A stretch of 64,000 nt of DNA from Brachionus koreanus (Eukaryota > Rotifera > Eurotatoria > Ploima > Brachionidae). Shown piece after piece: positions 35,449 through 47,674 of this stretch. The notes below the pieces were generated by a model. That model was not told where the DNA came from, made no database searches, and saw only the letters and a program-made list of their open reading frames with translations. Where the stretch lies: NCBI GenBank assembly GCA_016987375.1, contig PJRA01000361.1, forward strand, positions 7,567 through 71,566, in the 5' to 3' direction. Position numbers and translations under genes: made by a program. Numbering within the stretch: position 1 is the stretch's first letter; each line of letters opens with the position of its first letter.

Positions 35449-36585
35449 AATAATATTTTAATGATAAAATAATTTAGGCGATGCCTTGACCGGTTGGAAT
35501 GGAGACTTAGAACTTCCTTTCAGCCACATGATTGAGTGTGGGTAAGACGACTAAGAACGAAATTTTTAAATAATTTATTGTATCTATTTTAATACAATAA
35601 ATTTTTACATCTTATAAATGATCAAGCATTGGTTAGTGGTATTCTTGTATACTATTGGTTTGTATACAATAAAAGCTTGATTGGTTTCAAAATTTTTTTT
35701 CCAAAACTGATTTTAAAATACTTCAAATTTATAAAAGATAATTGAAAAAAAAATCAAATGATTTAAGAAAAAAAAACATATTTTAAATTTTTGATTCTAT
35801 TTCTTTGATTTTTAAAAATAAATTTTTTGGGTTATTTTTGTTTTTAATACTGATAAATTTATCAATGAAATACATTTTTTGATTAATAATTTCTAATGAA
35901 TCATAAAAAGACAAAAATTTGGGCTATTTTCAAAAAGAAAATGTTCTAAAATTTACGAAATATCTTTAAAAATTTTATTTGGATTCACTCTAATGAATTA
36001 ATTAAATAAATTTAGTCACTTATTTCAAATAAATAAATTAATGTAACAAAATTCTAAATTTGATTCAAAACTAATGCGTGTATTGCACTAATTATTAGAA
36101 GTTTTTATTTTTTCTAATAATAATTTTGAAATTTAGGAAATGTTTAAAAGCCACTCCTTTTTCACTTAAATAATTTTTAAAATTTTCCAAGTTTTGATTG
36201 CAAATTGTCTAACCTTTAAGCATATTAGAGAAATTAAAGCATGTAATAGTGGTGGTTAGAATTAATTAACCTTGAGAAATAATTGCACATGTGATTTTAT
36301 CATTTAGCTATCAAGTTACACAATTAACCATTTTTAAAGGTGTTGATCATAAGGCATGATTTAACAGCGCACTAAGTCACGAACCGAGTCTGTCTAAAGT
36401 GTATCAAAAAATAAATTAATTAGACTCGAAATAAAGGCAACTTATTTGAATTGGCGAAAAATTTTGCAACTCAGCTCTATTTTGAACATTTTTCAATCAG
36501 CCAGTTTCATATTTCAATACTTCAAACATTTACTATACAGCTACATCGACTTTACAATCCACCCGTAGACTAAAGCTGATAAGAA

Positions 36586-37853
36586 ATGATATCAATTTAC
36601 AGAGTTGATTCGAAATTTTTGGCACATATAAAATGGGCATTTTTTGTTACTACCAATTACTCCAAATCATTCAAATTCAATTACTCCAAAATGATTCATA
36701 ATAAAACAAAAAAAACAGTATCTCTAATAAATGCTAAATTTAGCCGCGGTCAAGTAACACCAATGTTTAATAATCAATAATGGTTTTACTTTATTTTTAA
36801 ATTTTCTAGGGCAAACCCGGGACTGAGTTAGGACCTAGTTTTTTAAAAACTAAATTTCTTTTATCAAATTTAGAAAATTTAAGTAAAATGAGAAAAAAAA
36901 TTTAGAATTTCTAAAAAAAAAATTTTTTTTTTCCAGATTGTCCAGCGATTGAGTCTGTTGAGCTTGAAGAAGAGAAAGTGCCAAGCCATGAAGAAGAGCA
37001 ATTTTTACACAATAGAAATTTGCGTAGTATATCACAAATAAATAAAAAGTTATCCAATTCGGTGCAGGAAGCAATCAAGGATGGTCATGTGCCGGTGTTG
37101 CTAGGCGGTGATCACAGTTTGGCTATTGGGAGCGTGCACGGAACTGCCAATGCTCTCGGTTCTCATATTGGACTTATTTGGGTAGATGCACATGCGGATA
37201 TAAATACACCGCTGACTTCTGTGACCGGCAATTTACATGGTCAACCTGTTTCTTTTTTGCTCTATGAATTGGACAAGTATTTGCCAAAATTGGAGGCATT
37301 CAGCTGGGTAAAGCCATGCCTATCGGCCAGAAACATGGTCTACATTGGTCTAAGAGATCTAGACCCTGAAGAAACGTAATATTTTCTTCTCTAATCAACC
37401 AAGACAAAGTGTAATAAAATTAATTCTTAATTTTTTAGAATTCTAGTCGAAAAATACAAAATAAAAGCCTATTCAATGTCTGATATTCAACGACTTGGCA
37501 TTAAACAAGTACTAAAGGAAACAATTGATTATTTGACTATCGATGGCGAGCTGATGCCACTACATGTAAGTGTTGATATTGATTCATTGGATCCATGGTT
37601 TGCACCTTCGACTGGAACGCCGGTTCTTGGCGGTCTGACTCTGCCCGAATTGATGTACATTGGCAACAAAATACACGAGACTGGCAAATTAAGTGCACTG
37701 GACTTGGTAGAAGTAAATCCATTGCTGAAGAACAATGATCATGATGTCGAGAAAACTGTCTTTTCCGCTTCAAGAGCAATCTTAAGCTTTTTTGGTTATA
37801 AAACTTTGGGAACAAAAAAAGACGGACACCAAGTTCCTCTAGCTAAGAAATAA
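36586..37853 (+). CDS. ARG: Arginase
   Basis: Arginase hydrolyses L-arginine to ornithine and urea with a binuclear Mn centre. Exons 36586-36753, 36810-36882, 36937-37375 and 37439-37853 give 364 aa in frame. All metal ligands are present: H140 in GGDHSLAIG, D164/H166/D168 in DAHADINTP, D273 and D275 in DIDSLDP. The GNLHGQPVSFLL loop, MVYIGLRDLDP and SALDLVEVNP blocks also match. Compared with human ARG1 the N-terminus is about 40 residues longer. That part (MISIYRVDSKFLAHIKWAFF and on) is basic and hydroxylated with one acid, as in mitochondrial presequences, suggesting an ARG2-like location. A later ATG at 36691 would give a cytosolic form. Introns are all under 65 bp. Confidence 0.94.
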
Positions 37854-38006
37854 TGCTTCTATTTTTTTTTTAATTATTAAATCATTTATCTTGAATCTAA
37901 TAAATTTATTTTATAAATATAAATTTATAATTTAACCAAAATTATTGTTTTGCCAAATATAACTAGGATGTGGACAGAAATCAAATTTTATAAAAAAATA
38001 ATTTTC

Positions 38007-38448
38007 TTAAAACAAAATGCTAGGTAAAATTGCTAATAAAAAAAAAGTGATCTCTGATCGAATTGCTCTAGCTTCATTTATATTTTTATTGCAGCCATCT
38101 GTTGAGCAGCATTCTTGCTTCAATCCTAACGAATCAAATTCAATGCAATAAAATGAACAAGAAAAACTTGTCATTCCATCAGATGTGAAGTTCTATTCAA
38201 AAATGAAATTATTTAGAAAAAAAGCTGTCTTAATATACTACTTTGCAAAATTCATAGCGTATATTCTCACAAGATTGAAGACTTGAACTTTCCACACTCT
38301 CTCCTTCATAGCATTCGAGGGATATTACTTGATTTATAAAAAAATAACCTTTTAAACAAATCAATTTAAATTATTAAGTTTTTTTTTCAAGTAATTCCTT
38401 ACTGAAAATTAATGATAAAATGATTCTAGCATTTAGGCAAGACTTCAT
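38007..38448 (-). CDS. Ly6/uPAR three-finger protein, GPI-anchored type (gene 2)
   Basis: Three exons (38448-38403, 38327-38242, 38192-38007) encode 105 aa with the same junction phases (1, 0) as the gene at 32821-33306. In both, exon 2 ends in FCK. A signal peptide (MKSCLNARIILSLIFSIISL) precedes ECYEGESV, paired cysteines and the closing ECCSTDGCN. The C-terminus FFLLAILPSILF is hydrophobic, as for a GPI signal. Its stop lies 153 bp from the convergent arginase stop. It is likely an ancient duplicate of gene 1; the sequences are quite diverged outside the cysteine frame. Function unknown beyond cell-surface Ly6-type. Confidence 0.83.
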
Positions 38449-40146
38449 TTTTTAAAATATTTTGTTTATAGCATTTGAAAATATTGAATATAAACACATT
38501 TTTGCATCATTGTTTCTCAAGTAAATCAATTGAGGCATGAAATTTAATCATTCTTAATTCAAACGCATACAAACATTCTAAATCTATTCAAATAAATTTA
38601 AACACATTTAATTTTGATATCAAATATTGTCTTGAGTATATAAGATCTGATTTTTTATCTAAGAATTTTATCCTAGAAATATGTTTAGCGATAGATGAAA
38701 ATTTGCTTAAATTAAGTGAATAGTTAATCAAAATACTCGCTGATTGATGATTAAATATCATAAAGTATACAGTATAATACTTTGAAGGCTAGCTATTTTT
38801 TTTTTTTTATTGAAAAATTAATAAAACCTTAAGAAATCAAAAATTTTTTTTTCAAAATGATGTGATGTGGCCTTTTTTTATCCAAAATCAAATAATTTCT
38901 TAGTTTGTTCTTAAAAAATCATAACTTTAAAGATTTTACGAACATCACTGATCAAAAAAATCAAATACCATAACATATTATGCAGTAAATAAAATCACAT
39001 GATAGAAAAAAAAATCAAAAAAGCATGATTTTAAATTACATCAAGTATTATTAAAAAGATTATATTTTTAAAATAATTAAATTTTTTTATTGTAAGCAAT
39101 ACGGGGGCAGTAAAGGGTTGAGAATGAAAAAATTTAAATGATTAAATTTTACATAAGTTTGTTTGTTTTTCTAAGAAATGAAAATATTTTAAATGTGTGT
39201 AAAAAATTTATTGAATGAAACTTTTATCTTAAAGATAAGATATTTAAAAAGATAATTTTTAAAACTATTAAATTTCAAATTTTCCTCCATTTCTAAAACA
39301 CAAGCTTTTTTTATGTTAAATTTTTTTGAAAAAAAAATAGATAATTTTTTCCTTATATTATGAAAAAGATTAAATTTTAATCATCTATCAATAGAAGTAG
39401 TATTAGTTCTTGCTATATCTGAGTGCAGAATTCAGAATGTCTGATTGGCCGTGTAGAGTTGTAGCAGCCGATTCTATTAAACTTTTCTACAGCCATTTTA
39501 AGACTTAGATTTTACCACATTTTCTCGCAACTTATTCCAGTTCAGAACTATGAGAAAAATACATGTCTAGCGTTTACTGCAGCTGCAAATGGATTACTTT
39601 ACATTTGTTAGCACACAGTACCATTTACCAATCCTTTTCTCACCTAACCCATAGCCACGTAGTTTATGAAGAAGTTGTTGATGCGGTACAGTATCAAAAG
39701 CCTTTGAAGAGTCTAATAGCATTTCATCCACACTGTTATCTTTTGCCAACTCAATCGTGATCACATCAAGCGTTTCAAGTAGGTTTTTGACACATCCTTT
39801 CGTTGGAACAAATCCATCTTGACTTCCAGTTATAAGATCATTATCTTGAATGTAAAACATTAGTCGGTCCCTGATAATACCTTCCTAAACTTTACATGCA
39901 ACTGACGTAAGTGAAACGGGTCGATAATTAATAGGCTCTAATTTACTTTTATTTTTGTTACATATTTAATTTTTAAATTAGCTTTATTATTTATGTTTTT
40001 TGTCATCCTTACGTAACAATAAAGTCTGTTTTTTTATTTCAAATTAACTTTGCATTATCAAAAATTAAAATCGCATCTTGGAAATTTTTCCCAGTATGAA
40101 ACAATAAAATAAAAATATATTTTTTTTTCAGCACAATGTTATTTAT
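38449..40146. other. Intergenic region with RT fragment
   Basis: AT-rich spacer between Ly6 gene 2 and the MPV17L2-like gene. The only recognisable content is the non-LTR RT piece at 39560-39960 and a fragment near 39105-39125 that slightly resembles the SINE at 42755. Confidence 0.5.
39560..39960 (-). mobile_element. Non-LTR reverse transcriptase relic
   Basis: The minus-strand translation gives NYRPVSLTSVACKV (RT entry block), then GFVPTKGCVKNLLETLD and SKAFDTVPHQQLLHKLRGYG, the classic catalytic palm region with a D-S-S in place of the usual L-D-F/Y-S. A stop follows ACKV, so it is defective. Both ends are truncated. Confidence 0.82.
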
Positions 40147-40803
40147 TTAGAAAAATAATTTTTTCTGCTTAAGAAAAGTTTGATGAGAAATTTTTTTATG
40201 TACAATATAAGAATTGTAAACGTCAAATCCAAGTGATGTAATGCTGTCGTACAAGATCCTAAATTTAAAGGGCACAAAGTAAAAATTTATCAGCGATGCT
40301 GGTGGCCAAATAAACAACTCGGCGATGAAAATGTCTTTTCCTTTAGTTTTCAAGTCATTCAAAAATTTCTGCTTGTTGGGTGTTTCCATTACTGCCAAAG
40401 TGACAAAAAATACAAGAATACAAGCTGGAGAAAGAACAATTTGATTAAGAAGAATCTTTTTGAAAACTTGTCCTCGTCTGTTGTGAGGATAAATTCTTTC
40501 TAACAACAAGTACCAGTAATGACACACAAGACCAACAGTGAAACCAGTTGAAGACAACTTCAGAGTGCGTATTCTATCCCACTGATGCATCTCTCTTGAA
40601 ACAAGTTCAATTATTTGCTCGACTATGTCTCCCAAAGCACTGAATCCAATTGAAATAGTCAAATTTGTAGCTAGCAAGTGCTTTGAGAACAAAAACTCTT
40701 GTCGTTTTTTGATGTAATCAAATGTTGGTCTCAACACATGATATTCGTGTATCAGTCTTTTCAGATTGTTTAAATTATGAAAGAATATACGACCTGCTTT
40801 CAT
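40147..40803 (-). CDS. MPV17L2: MPV17-like protein 2 (Mpv17/PMP22 family)
   Basis: An intronless 218-aa protein of the Mpv17/PMP22 family, small mitochondrial or peroxisomal inner-membrane proteins; MPV17L2 supports mitochondrial ribosome assembly. Family features: LLATNLTISIGFSALGD near residues 42-58, GLVCHYWYLLLERIYP, a KKILLNQIVLSPAC helix, and the C-terminal WPPASLINFYFVPFKFRILY signature, which matches the W-P-x-x-x-x-x-N-F-x-x-V-P-x-x-x-R family motif. The HYWYL run is closest to MPV17L2 rather than MPV17 or PXMP2. About four hydrophobic helices and a basic N-terminus suggest mitochondria. The ATG at 40803 is the natural start. Confidence 0.85.
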   Translation of the reverse strand: MKAGRIFFHNLNNLKRLIHEYHVLRPTFDYIKKRQEFLFSKHLLATNLTISIGFSALGDIVEQIIELVSREMHQWDRIRTLKLSSTGFTVGLVCHYWYLLLERIYPHNRRGQVFKKILLNQIVLSPACILVFFVTLAVMETPNKQKFLNDLKTKGKDIFIAELFIWPPASLINFYFVPFKFRILYDSITSLGFDVYNSYIVHKKISHQTFLKQKKLFF

Positions 40804-42754
40804 TCCATTAAAATATGTTTTGAAAAAAAAAATTTAAAAATAAATAGGCTTATTTATTATAAATTTTAAATTTTGAAAATATTTTAGGATTATTAGTGTT
40901 TAGATGTTTCACAAAAAGTCTTTGTTCAATATTAAGTTAAAATTTTATCTAATCTTTTTTATTTAAAAGGTAAACATTCAAATATTTAAAACAGAAAAAA
41001 AAATAAGATATAAGTAGTATTACTACTTCTATTAACCAAATGAAATTAGATCGTAGAATAAAATTTTAAGATAAATTCAAAAATTGAAATCTTAAATCAG
41101 ACAGAAGCAATAATTTTAAATAAAAAAATTAATAAAAATAAAGAATTTTTTCGAGGCCGTTTTTTCTTTTTTAATAGAAAGAAAAATTTCAAAAAAAAAA
41201 AAAAAAATAAAACTTACAGCTGTTTTGCTTGTATCTGGTTTTAATTCTTTTTAAGCGTCTTTTGTTAATGGGAAAAAAAAGATATAATTAATACACACTT
41301 AAAACAGAAAATTCCTATTTAATTAGATAATCGAGGACTAGAATAAAAATTGAGATAAAAACTGCTGTAAAATGGAGTGCTAAATTTTTTTTTAGACTAA
41401 TTTTCTTTATTTTTTTTTATTTTATATTCTTAATTTCATCCTTAATTTAACTAAATGTCTTTATTAAATTAAGTTCATGTCAATGCCAAAAACTTCAATA
41501 AAATAGCATCATATCGATTTTTTTCATTTTTTACTCGTTTTTGTTTAAATTAAAATTAAATCAAATCAAATTTTTTGTCAACTCAGATCTTTTTTTTTTG
41601 CAGTTTTAAACAATTTTAAGAATAAATGATTTTTAATTTAATTTAATTGATTTTTTTAATTTTATAGACTTCATTTTATTAGATTTTTTTAAATTGTGTT
41701 TATTTTCGAAAATGCTCTAAAAAATATTGTGTCAAAATAGAATATTAAGAAAATAATTTTAGCTTAAAATTGAAAATCATGAATAGAAGAAGAGTTTATG
41801 TGTTTTGGGTCATCATGATCAACTTTTTCGCTTGATTGTATCATAGGGATAGGAATTTAAACAAACATTTCTTTTTAATCATCATTTTTGTAAAATTATA
41901 CGAACATCAATCAAATATCTCAAATTAGAAATAGAATTTAAATTTTTTTTTTTCAACTTAAACAATATTTTTTCAAATGATCATTAACAATTAACTGTAC
42001 ATTTGCCGGCTCTAAATTGAAATAAATTTTGAGCAGATAAATTTGAAATAAATAAAAAATTAGTTATTCATGACAATAAAAAAATTAATTAGTTGACATT
42101 ATTGTCGTAAGAGTGTCTATCATATTTAAAAAATGCATTTTTTTTAATTAAGAAAATCTTCAAAATAATCTACACCTGGAATAGAATTAGTTCTTATAAT
42201 AAGCAGTTTTTATTTAAATTATCAATAAAACTTATCAGATGGAAATTTAGAAAGGTAGAAATAATTAAAGTTTTTGATTAAATTTTAATCAAAAATTTGG
42301 AATAACTATTAAACTAATCTGATCGAATTTTGAAATTAAATATTCTATTTTAATTTGAGGTAAAAAGCTGGAATCGATTTAGATAACTTTATTTATTTAT
42401 TTCATTTAACACCTAATAGACGATGTAAAAAAAAATTTTTAAAAATAAAAAATAAAGAATGTAGTGTAAAAGATAAAGTTTAAGTATTATCCAAAAAACT
42501 AAAAATAATTTTAATGCATATTTTTCTTTTCTATTTTAATTTTACTAATTTTTATTCGTTTAATTGTTTTTTCTTCTCTTTATCTTTCTTTTTTAATTGA
42601 AATTTAAAGGTCAATTTTAATTATCCATATTTTACCTTGTCTAGATCCCTGATATTTTGATTTTAAGGACTAAAAAAGATATTTTAGCTCTTTAGTTCTT
42701 ATTCTTATAAAATAATCAATAAAGCAATGTTTTCACTTTTTTTGAAGATTTTTT

Positions 42755-42850
42755 TTCCACCCTCGGTGGGTTTTGAACCCTCCACCCTCTGCTTGCATGA
42801 CTAACACACAAACCACTGGGCAATACGGGGCGCATGTTTAAACCCCTTTC
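42755..42850 (-). mobile_element. tRNA-like SINE head
   Basis: The reverse complement contains GCCCAGTGG (box A-like), then 44 bases later GGGTTCAAAACCC (box B-like), in a GC-rich island within very AT-rich DNA. The flanks do not form a proper acceptor stem, so a tRNA-derived SINE is more likely than a functional tRNA. Source tRNA not identified. Confidence 0.55.
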
Positions 42851-43789
42851 ATCAAAAAATGGGGGACCGGTTTCGACTGGGTAAAATTTTCAGTGTAGAT
42901 GATCAACTCGAAGATCAATATGAATTAATTTCACTTTAGTAAAATTTTTCTAAGATGAAACAAAAAATTAAAATATAATTCAAAGAACTTTTTTTAAATT
43001 TTTTTTCAGGATAACTCAGACAGAATTTTTTTTTTTTTAAATAAAAAAGTTGAATCACATGTCTGATTCAAAACCTCTTAAGAAATTTGGTCTTTTACGA
43101 TTTATTTAAAAAATTATGCCAAATGACAAAAAATTAAAATACTAAATTAAAAAATAAATTCTAATATATCTCATTTGGTAAAATTAATTATTAATATTTA
43201 TTATTTTTATTAGTCAATCAAAAATATAAAAAAGGATGTTAGTTAATCAAAATATTTTTTATTTAGTGATTGAAATGAAATAAAAATAAAATAACGCAAT
43301 AAATTAGTAAATTAGGCACTTTAATTGACTATTATAATATTCTTAACCCTCATTTTGTCTATCTTTTATTTTAGTTTAATCAAATTTTCGAAATAAAGAA
43401 CACTTGAATCATTATTACTGTAATAGCATTTTGATATCCATATAATTTAATGTAATATTTATTTTAATTAAGCAGCTTTCATCTTTAGGATAAATCCTTA
43501 CTATTTAAAACATAGTATGCCTAGTAGCACGTGGACATATAAAATTAATAAAATATAAAAGTGGAATATAAAATTACGTCTAAGAAAATTTTTTGATAAT
43601 GATAAAAATTACCTTTAAAAATTTTAAGATCTGTGGATAAGCAGATTGAGTGAGGCAAATGAATTCAAGTTCATTAACAAAATAATTAATATATTGATTC
43701 ATGCTAAATTGAGGCCAAATCGAGTGATAAAGATGTTGATTTTCAGATGCAATAGAACCCACTAAATAAATTAAAGCCTAAAAAAGAAC

Positions 43790-44345
43790 ATGCTCAGTAG
43801 TTTTCTCAAGTATCCTACTATAGAAAGTGATAATCTCAACATAAAAATATATGAGAACAAAATAGAAAACCAAAAAGAAATTAAGATTTTAGATATCAAA
43901 TTTGATTCTAAGCTAAATTTTAATCTACTAGTTGACGAGATTAAAGAACGTTGTAATACAAGACTAAATCTAATTAGGATACTGTCAAACAAAAAAAATG
44001 GGATCTTAATCAAAAAACGTTAGGTAACTTTTATGAATCTTTGGTCAGATCAATCCTAGACTATTCTTTTCCTTGTTTGAATTCATTTTTAGAAAAAAAT
44101 ATCAAAAAATTAAAAGCAATCCAGTAAACAGCAGTAAGATATATACTTAGATTAAAAAATAATATTCCCTCAAATATTATGCATCATGAGACTTTTAACA
44201 AACTTAAATTACTAACAGTTTCGAATCGACTTTTTGAGTTGAGTGAGATATGTTTGGACAGGATTGAGTCATTCAATTCTATTAGTTATCAAACTGGGGG
44301 AGGAATACAAAGCCGATTTCGAATCAAGAAATATCGAATACCCAA
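43790..44345 (+). mobile_element. Non-LTR retrotransposon C-terminal relic
   Basis: Frames give KILDIKFDSKLNFNLLVDEI, IKERCNTRLNLIRILSN, then after a frameshift FYESLVRSILDYSFPCLNS, LKNNIPSNIMHHETFNKLKL and a final stop. This is the region C-terminal to the RT of Jockey/CR1-like elements. It has one frameshift and an in-frame stop. Its 3' UTR start resembles 53630-53720. Confidence 0.78.
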
Positions 44346-45041
44346 ATCCATTGTGTAATTGCTTTCTTACTATTTCTTCCTTTTTTTCTTAGATAATCAA
44401 ACATATGTGCCCTGTTACTCCTTTCTAAATACTGAAACAAATATTGAAAACACTACCAATACTCAAATCTCATTAATCCTATTACTTAATGAACAAGTAA
44501 ATCAGGATAGAATAGGTTTCAAATCTAAATTTATGAATTATCCAAAATTTCTATTTTTCCTTTGACAAAAATACTTACTCCACAAATTAAATCAAAGATC
44601 ATTTGATCTATCTAAATGTCTTTTGTTCTCCAACAAAAAATTTTTATTTTCATACTTCACTCATTCCATTTAAGCTTTTCTCTATTCTTTAATTTCTATT
44701 CTTTCTCAAGAAATGAACTCCATCAGCTTACGGCAAACTCTAGATAAAGTCTTACTAATGATGCGTAAAGTATTCTTAATGAATCAATGTTCATTTTCTT
44801 GAAACTTTTTACTATCATATCAAAAAATACAATTTTCAAGAGTGGTAAAATATTTATTAATATATAGATAACTTAGAATATAAATATCTAGATAAATTTT
44901 TCAATCTCTTTTCCATTTAATCTAATTTTTTTTATAAATAAATTAAATGCAGTTAAACAAATAATTTTTTTTTTAAATTTAATCAAATATTTAGTCAATC
45001 AATGATTTTGAAATCACATATAAAATAAATTCAAAACAAGA

Positions 45042-47270
45042 ATGAATTTTAATCCTTATTCAATGTGTATTCGTAGCATTGAAGAATACGATGAGTTGAC
45101 CAAGCGAGTAGAAGCAGTTAGGATAAAAATGAGCTATTTCAATTTTACAAATGATATGCCAAACTCGAACGCATTTACCTGGTCTAAATTTATAAAAATA
45201 AGTCTTTACATCATCTTTATTTTATTAGCCCTTATTGGCAATTCATTAATCATTTTGGTGATTAGTTTCAATAATTTTATGAAAAAATCAACCAACTACT
45301 TTATCCTAAACTTGGCCATTTGTGATTTGGCCATTGTTTTCTCATGCATGTGGGTACAAATTGTTCTTAGTTGGAACAAATTTTGGATTTTAGGCGAATT
45401 TTTTTGTAAATTTAACACTTTTCTTCAAATGGTTAGTGTAATTGCCAGCGTGCTGACACTGGCAAGCATATCATGTGACCGTTACTTTGGAATAGCTCAT
45501 CCGTTCAAAGAAATATTGAGCAAAAAAAGGGCTTTGTGGATTCTAGCATTTATTTGGATTTTCTCGATTGTTATTTCAATACCCAGCTTTATTTATCGCA
45601 CATATACTGAACGAAAATGGGCTGATTTCACCGAGACTCATTGTGACGACATTGGGTGGCCGACTTCACTTCTTTTTGATGAATACGGATGTGCCATTAA
45701 CAAGTTACAGCCTTTTAAAAGAATTTACTACACTAGCATTATTCTGTTTTTGTTTTTTATTCCAATTTTAATCATGTCAATTACTTATTCGTTTTTGATT
45801 ATTAAACTGTCAAAAAACGAAGTTCTTGGAGAAAGCTACTCAGAAGATAAACGCATTGATTTGGAGAGAAGAAAAAAAGTAGGAAAATTTATCGAGAAAA
45901 AAAAACTTTTAAATTTTTTTTTGCTTCAAGGTTATTTTTATGCTAATATGGATATTGGTCATATTTTTTGTTTGCTGGTAAAATTTAAATTTATAAAAAT
46001 TAAAAAAAAAAAATATGAAATTTTTTTCAAGGGCTCCATTGGAAACAATGCTTTTATTTATGGAATACACAACAAAGGTAAAAATTTAGATTAAAATCAA
46101 TTTGCACATCGTTCATAAGGCAATTTTATATCATAATTTTGACGTTAAGATACTAGTAAATCTAGAAAATTTTATTTTTATTTTTGATTTGAAATTTTTT
46201 TTAAATTCCAACGTATTTAAAAAAGCAAAATTTGCCAAATATGATAATATAACACCTAAATGATTATGTACTTGATGTATTCCAACAACAAAATTTGATA
46301 CACTTTTCAACATTTATATTAACAAAATTAATGGAGCACAAAGCAAACAAAAAATTTGGAAAGCTTTTTTTTATGTTATACTTTTGTAAATAATTGCATA
46401 ATTATATTTCAAATTTTAACATGCTTAAGTTCCCAGTTTAACAACGTAATTTCAATAGAAATAAAAATTGCCATTAAATATATTAAAATGAAATATAAAA
46501 ATTGAAACAAAATTATATTGTTTAAAAATATGGATCACTGTCATATGTCTCATAAAAAAATCAATTTTTTATGCGTTTTTGAAATATGAACTATTAAGCT
46601 CCATTCTGAACGTATTTTTGAACGTATTTATTTATTCCTTTTTTTTGGCATATTGTACTAATAATTTTTGTGTACGTATTAGATCGCTTTTACATGAACT
46701 AACACCTAAGAATCAAAAGTTATTTCATGCACGATCTCGCTTAGAAGGTTTACGGCATTAGGATGATCTTTTTATTGAATAAAATTTCAAAAACTAAAAT
46801 TTTTTCGGTTTTTTGGGAAAACTGAATTTTACTAAAATATTTATAAATTTTAACTAAATTATCAATCTAAACTATCTGAAACTAATATTACTATGATTGT
46901 AAACGAAAAAAAATTGTCAAATAAACACAGTCAAATGATCGAACCAGTCTTATTTAATAAAATAATTTGAATTTTTTCTAATTTAAGTTTCCAAACTGGT
47001 GGTCCTATTTGGAATGGATATCATATTTTTTGGCCTATAGTAACACTGCTATAAACCCATTAATATACGCTGGTCTAAGTAAAAACTACCAGCTAGGTAA
47101 AATTAAACTTTTCTTTAAAAATTTTACAACTTTTTTTTTAAGGATATCAACGAATCAGAGCTAGATTTTTTTTAAGAGATAGATCATTTACTAGAGTTCC
47201 AACAATTAGATGCATTAATTCATGCTCATCTAAAAACACGTCTAGTTGCATCATTACTTCAAAAATGTAA
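45042..47270 (+). CDS. Rhodopsin-family G-protein-coupled receptor, neuropeptide type
   Basis: Five exons (45042-45878, 45931-45977, 46032-46077, 46988-47096, 47143-47270) give 388 aa, all in phase. Seven membrane helices can be traced: TM1 near residues 50-75 with GN, TM2 with LAICDLA, TM3 ending CDRYFGIAHPF (D146, R147, Y148), TM5 near 232-255, TM6 with CWAP (C294-P297) and TM7 with NPLIY (N333-Y337). N-glycosylation sites (NFT) lie in the N-terminus. The FCK before TM3 and the C in ETHCDDIGW can form the standard extracellular disulfide. The FLQMVSVIASVLTL run resembles the orexin, NPFF, QRFP and trissin receptor group, so a peptide ligand is likely. The exact ligand cannot be named. Confidence 0.88.
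46078..46987. other. Long GPCR intron 3
   Basis: A 910-bp AT-rich intron between the TM6 and TM7 exons. It contains a few short open frames but nothing recognisable. Confidence 0.5.
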
Positions 47271-47674
47271 TTTATTAAATGTCATTTAATGATAAATTAA
47301 TATAGTAGAAATTGGTATTCGAGCTAAAATTATTCTCTTTTATTGTATGTGCGTTTATTTATGCAAAAAAAATATAATATTTTTTAAAAGCAGTATTAAA
47401 TTTTTTAAATGGAACAATTTGTAAATTAAATGTTCGATTAATTTAATTTAGATCTTTATTTTCTTAGTAAATTATTTGTATTTTCTATCATTTAATGTAT
47501 TAATAAAAAAAGTATTGATTTTTTTCTTCAAATCAGTTTCTTTTTAATTTTCTTTTTTTTAAATCAAAAAAATCAAAATTTTTTTTTAATTTTGGATTAT
47601 GAATGAAAGAAAAAAATAGTAAATTTTTAAGTAAAAGATATACAGTTTATTCAATATGATTAAATCAAAATATT
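47271..47674. other. GPCR/RBM24-like convergent spacer
   Basis: 404 bp of AT-rich 3' flank shared by two convergent genes. AATAAA-like runs occur; nothing else seen. Confidence 0.5.

Larger units (their letters stand above)
33307..36585. other. Intergenic region containing the assembly gap
   Basis: AT-rich sequence upstream of the Ly6 gene 1. It includes a non-LTR RT copy split by the 898-N gap and the arginase upstream region (a less AT-rich patch near 36340-36400). Nothing else recognisable. Confidence 0.5.
40804..45041. other. 4.2 kb intergenic region between MPV17L2 and the GPCR
   Basis: The two genes diverge. The region is AT-rich, with a SINE-like insertion at 42755-42850 and a non-LTR RT relic at 43790-44345. 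No other supportable gene. Confidence 0.55.

Noticed and set aside
43580..44023. Minus-strand frames over 43580-44013
   Set aside because: They are antisense to the RT relic on the plus strand or to AT-rich flank.
46131..46761. 60-codon frames in GPCR intron 3
   Set aside because: They overlap an intron bounded by in-phase TM6 and TM7 exons and show no family features.
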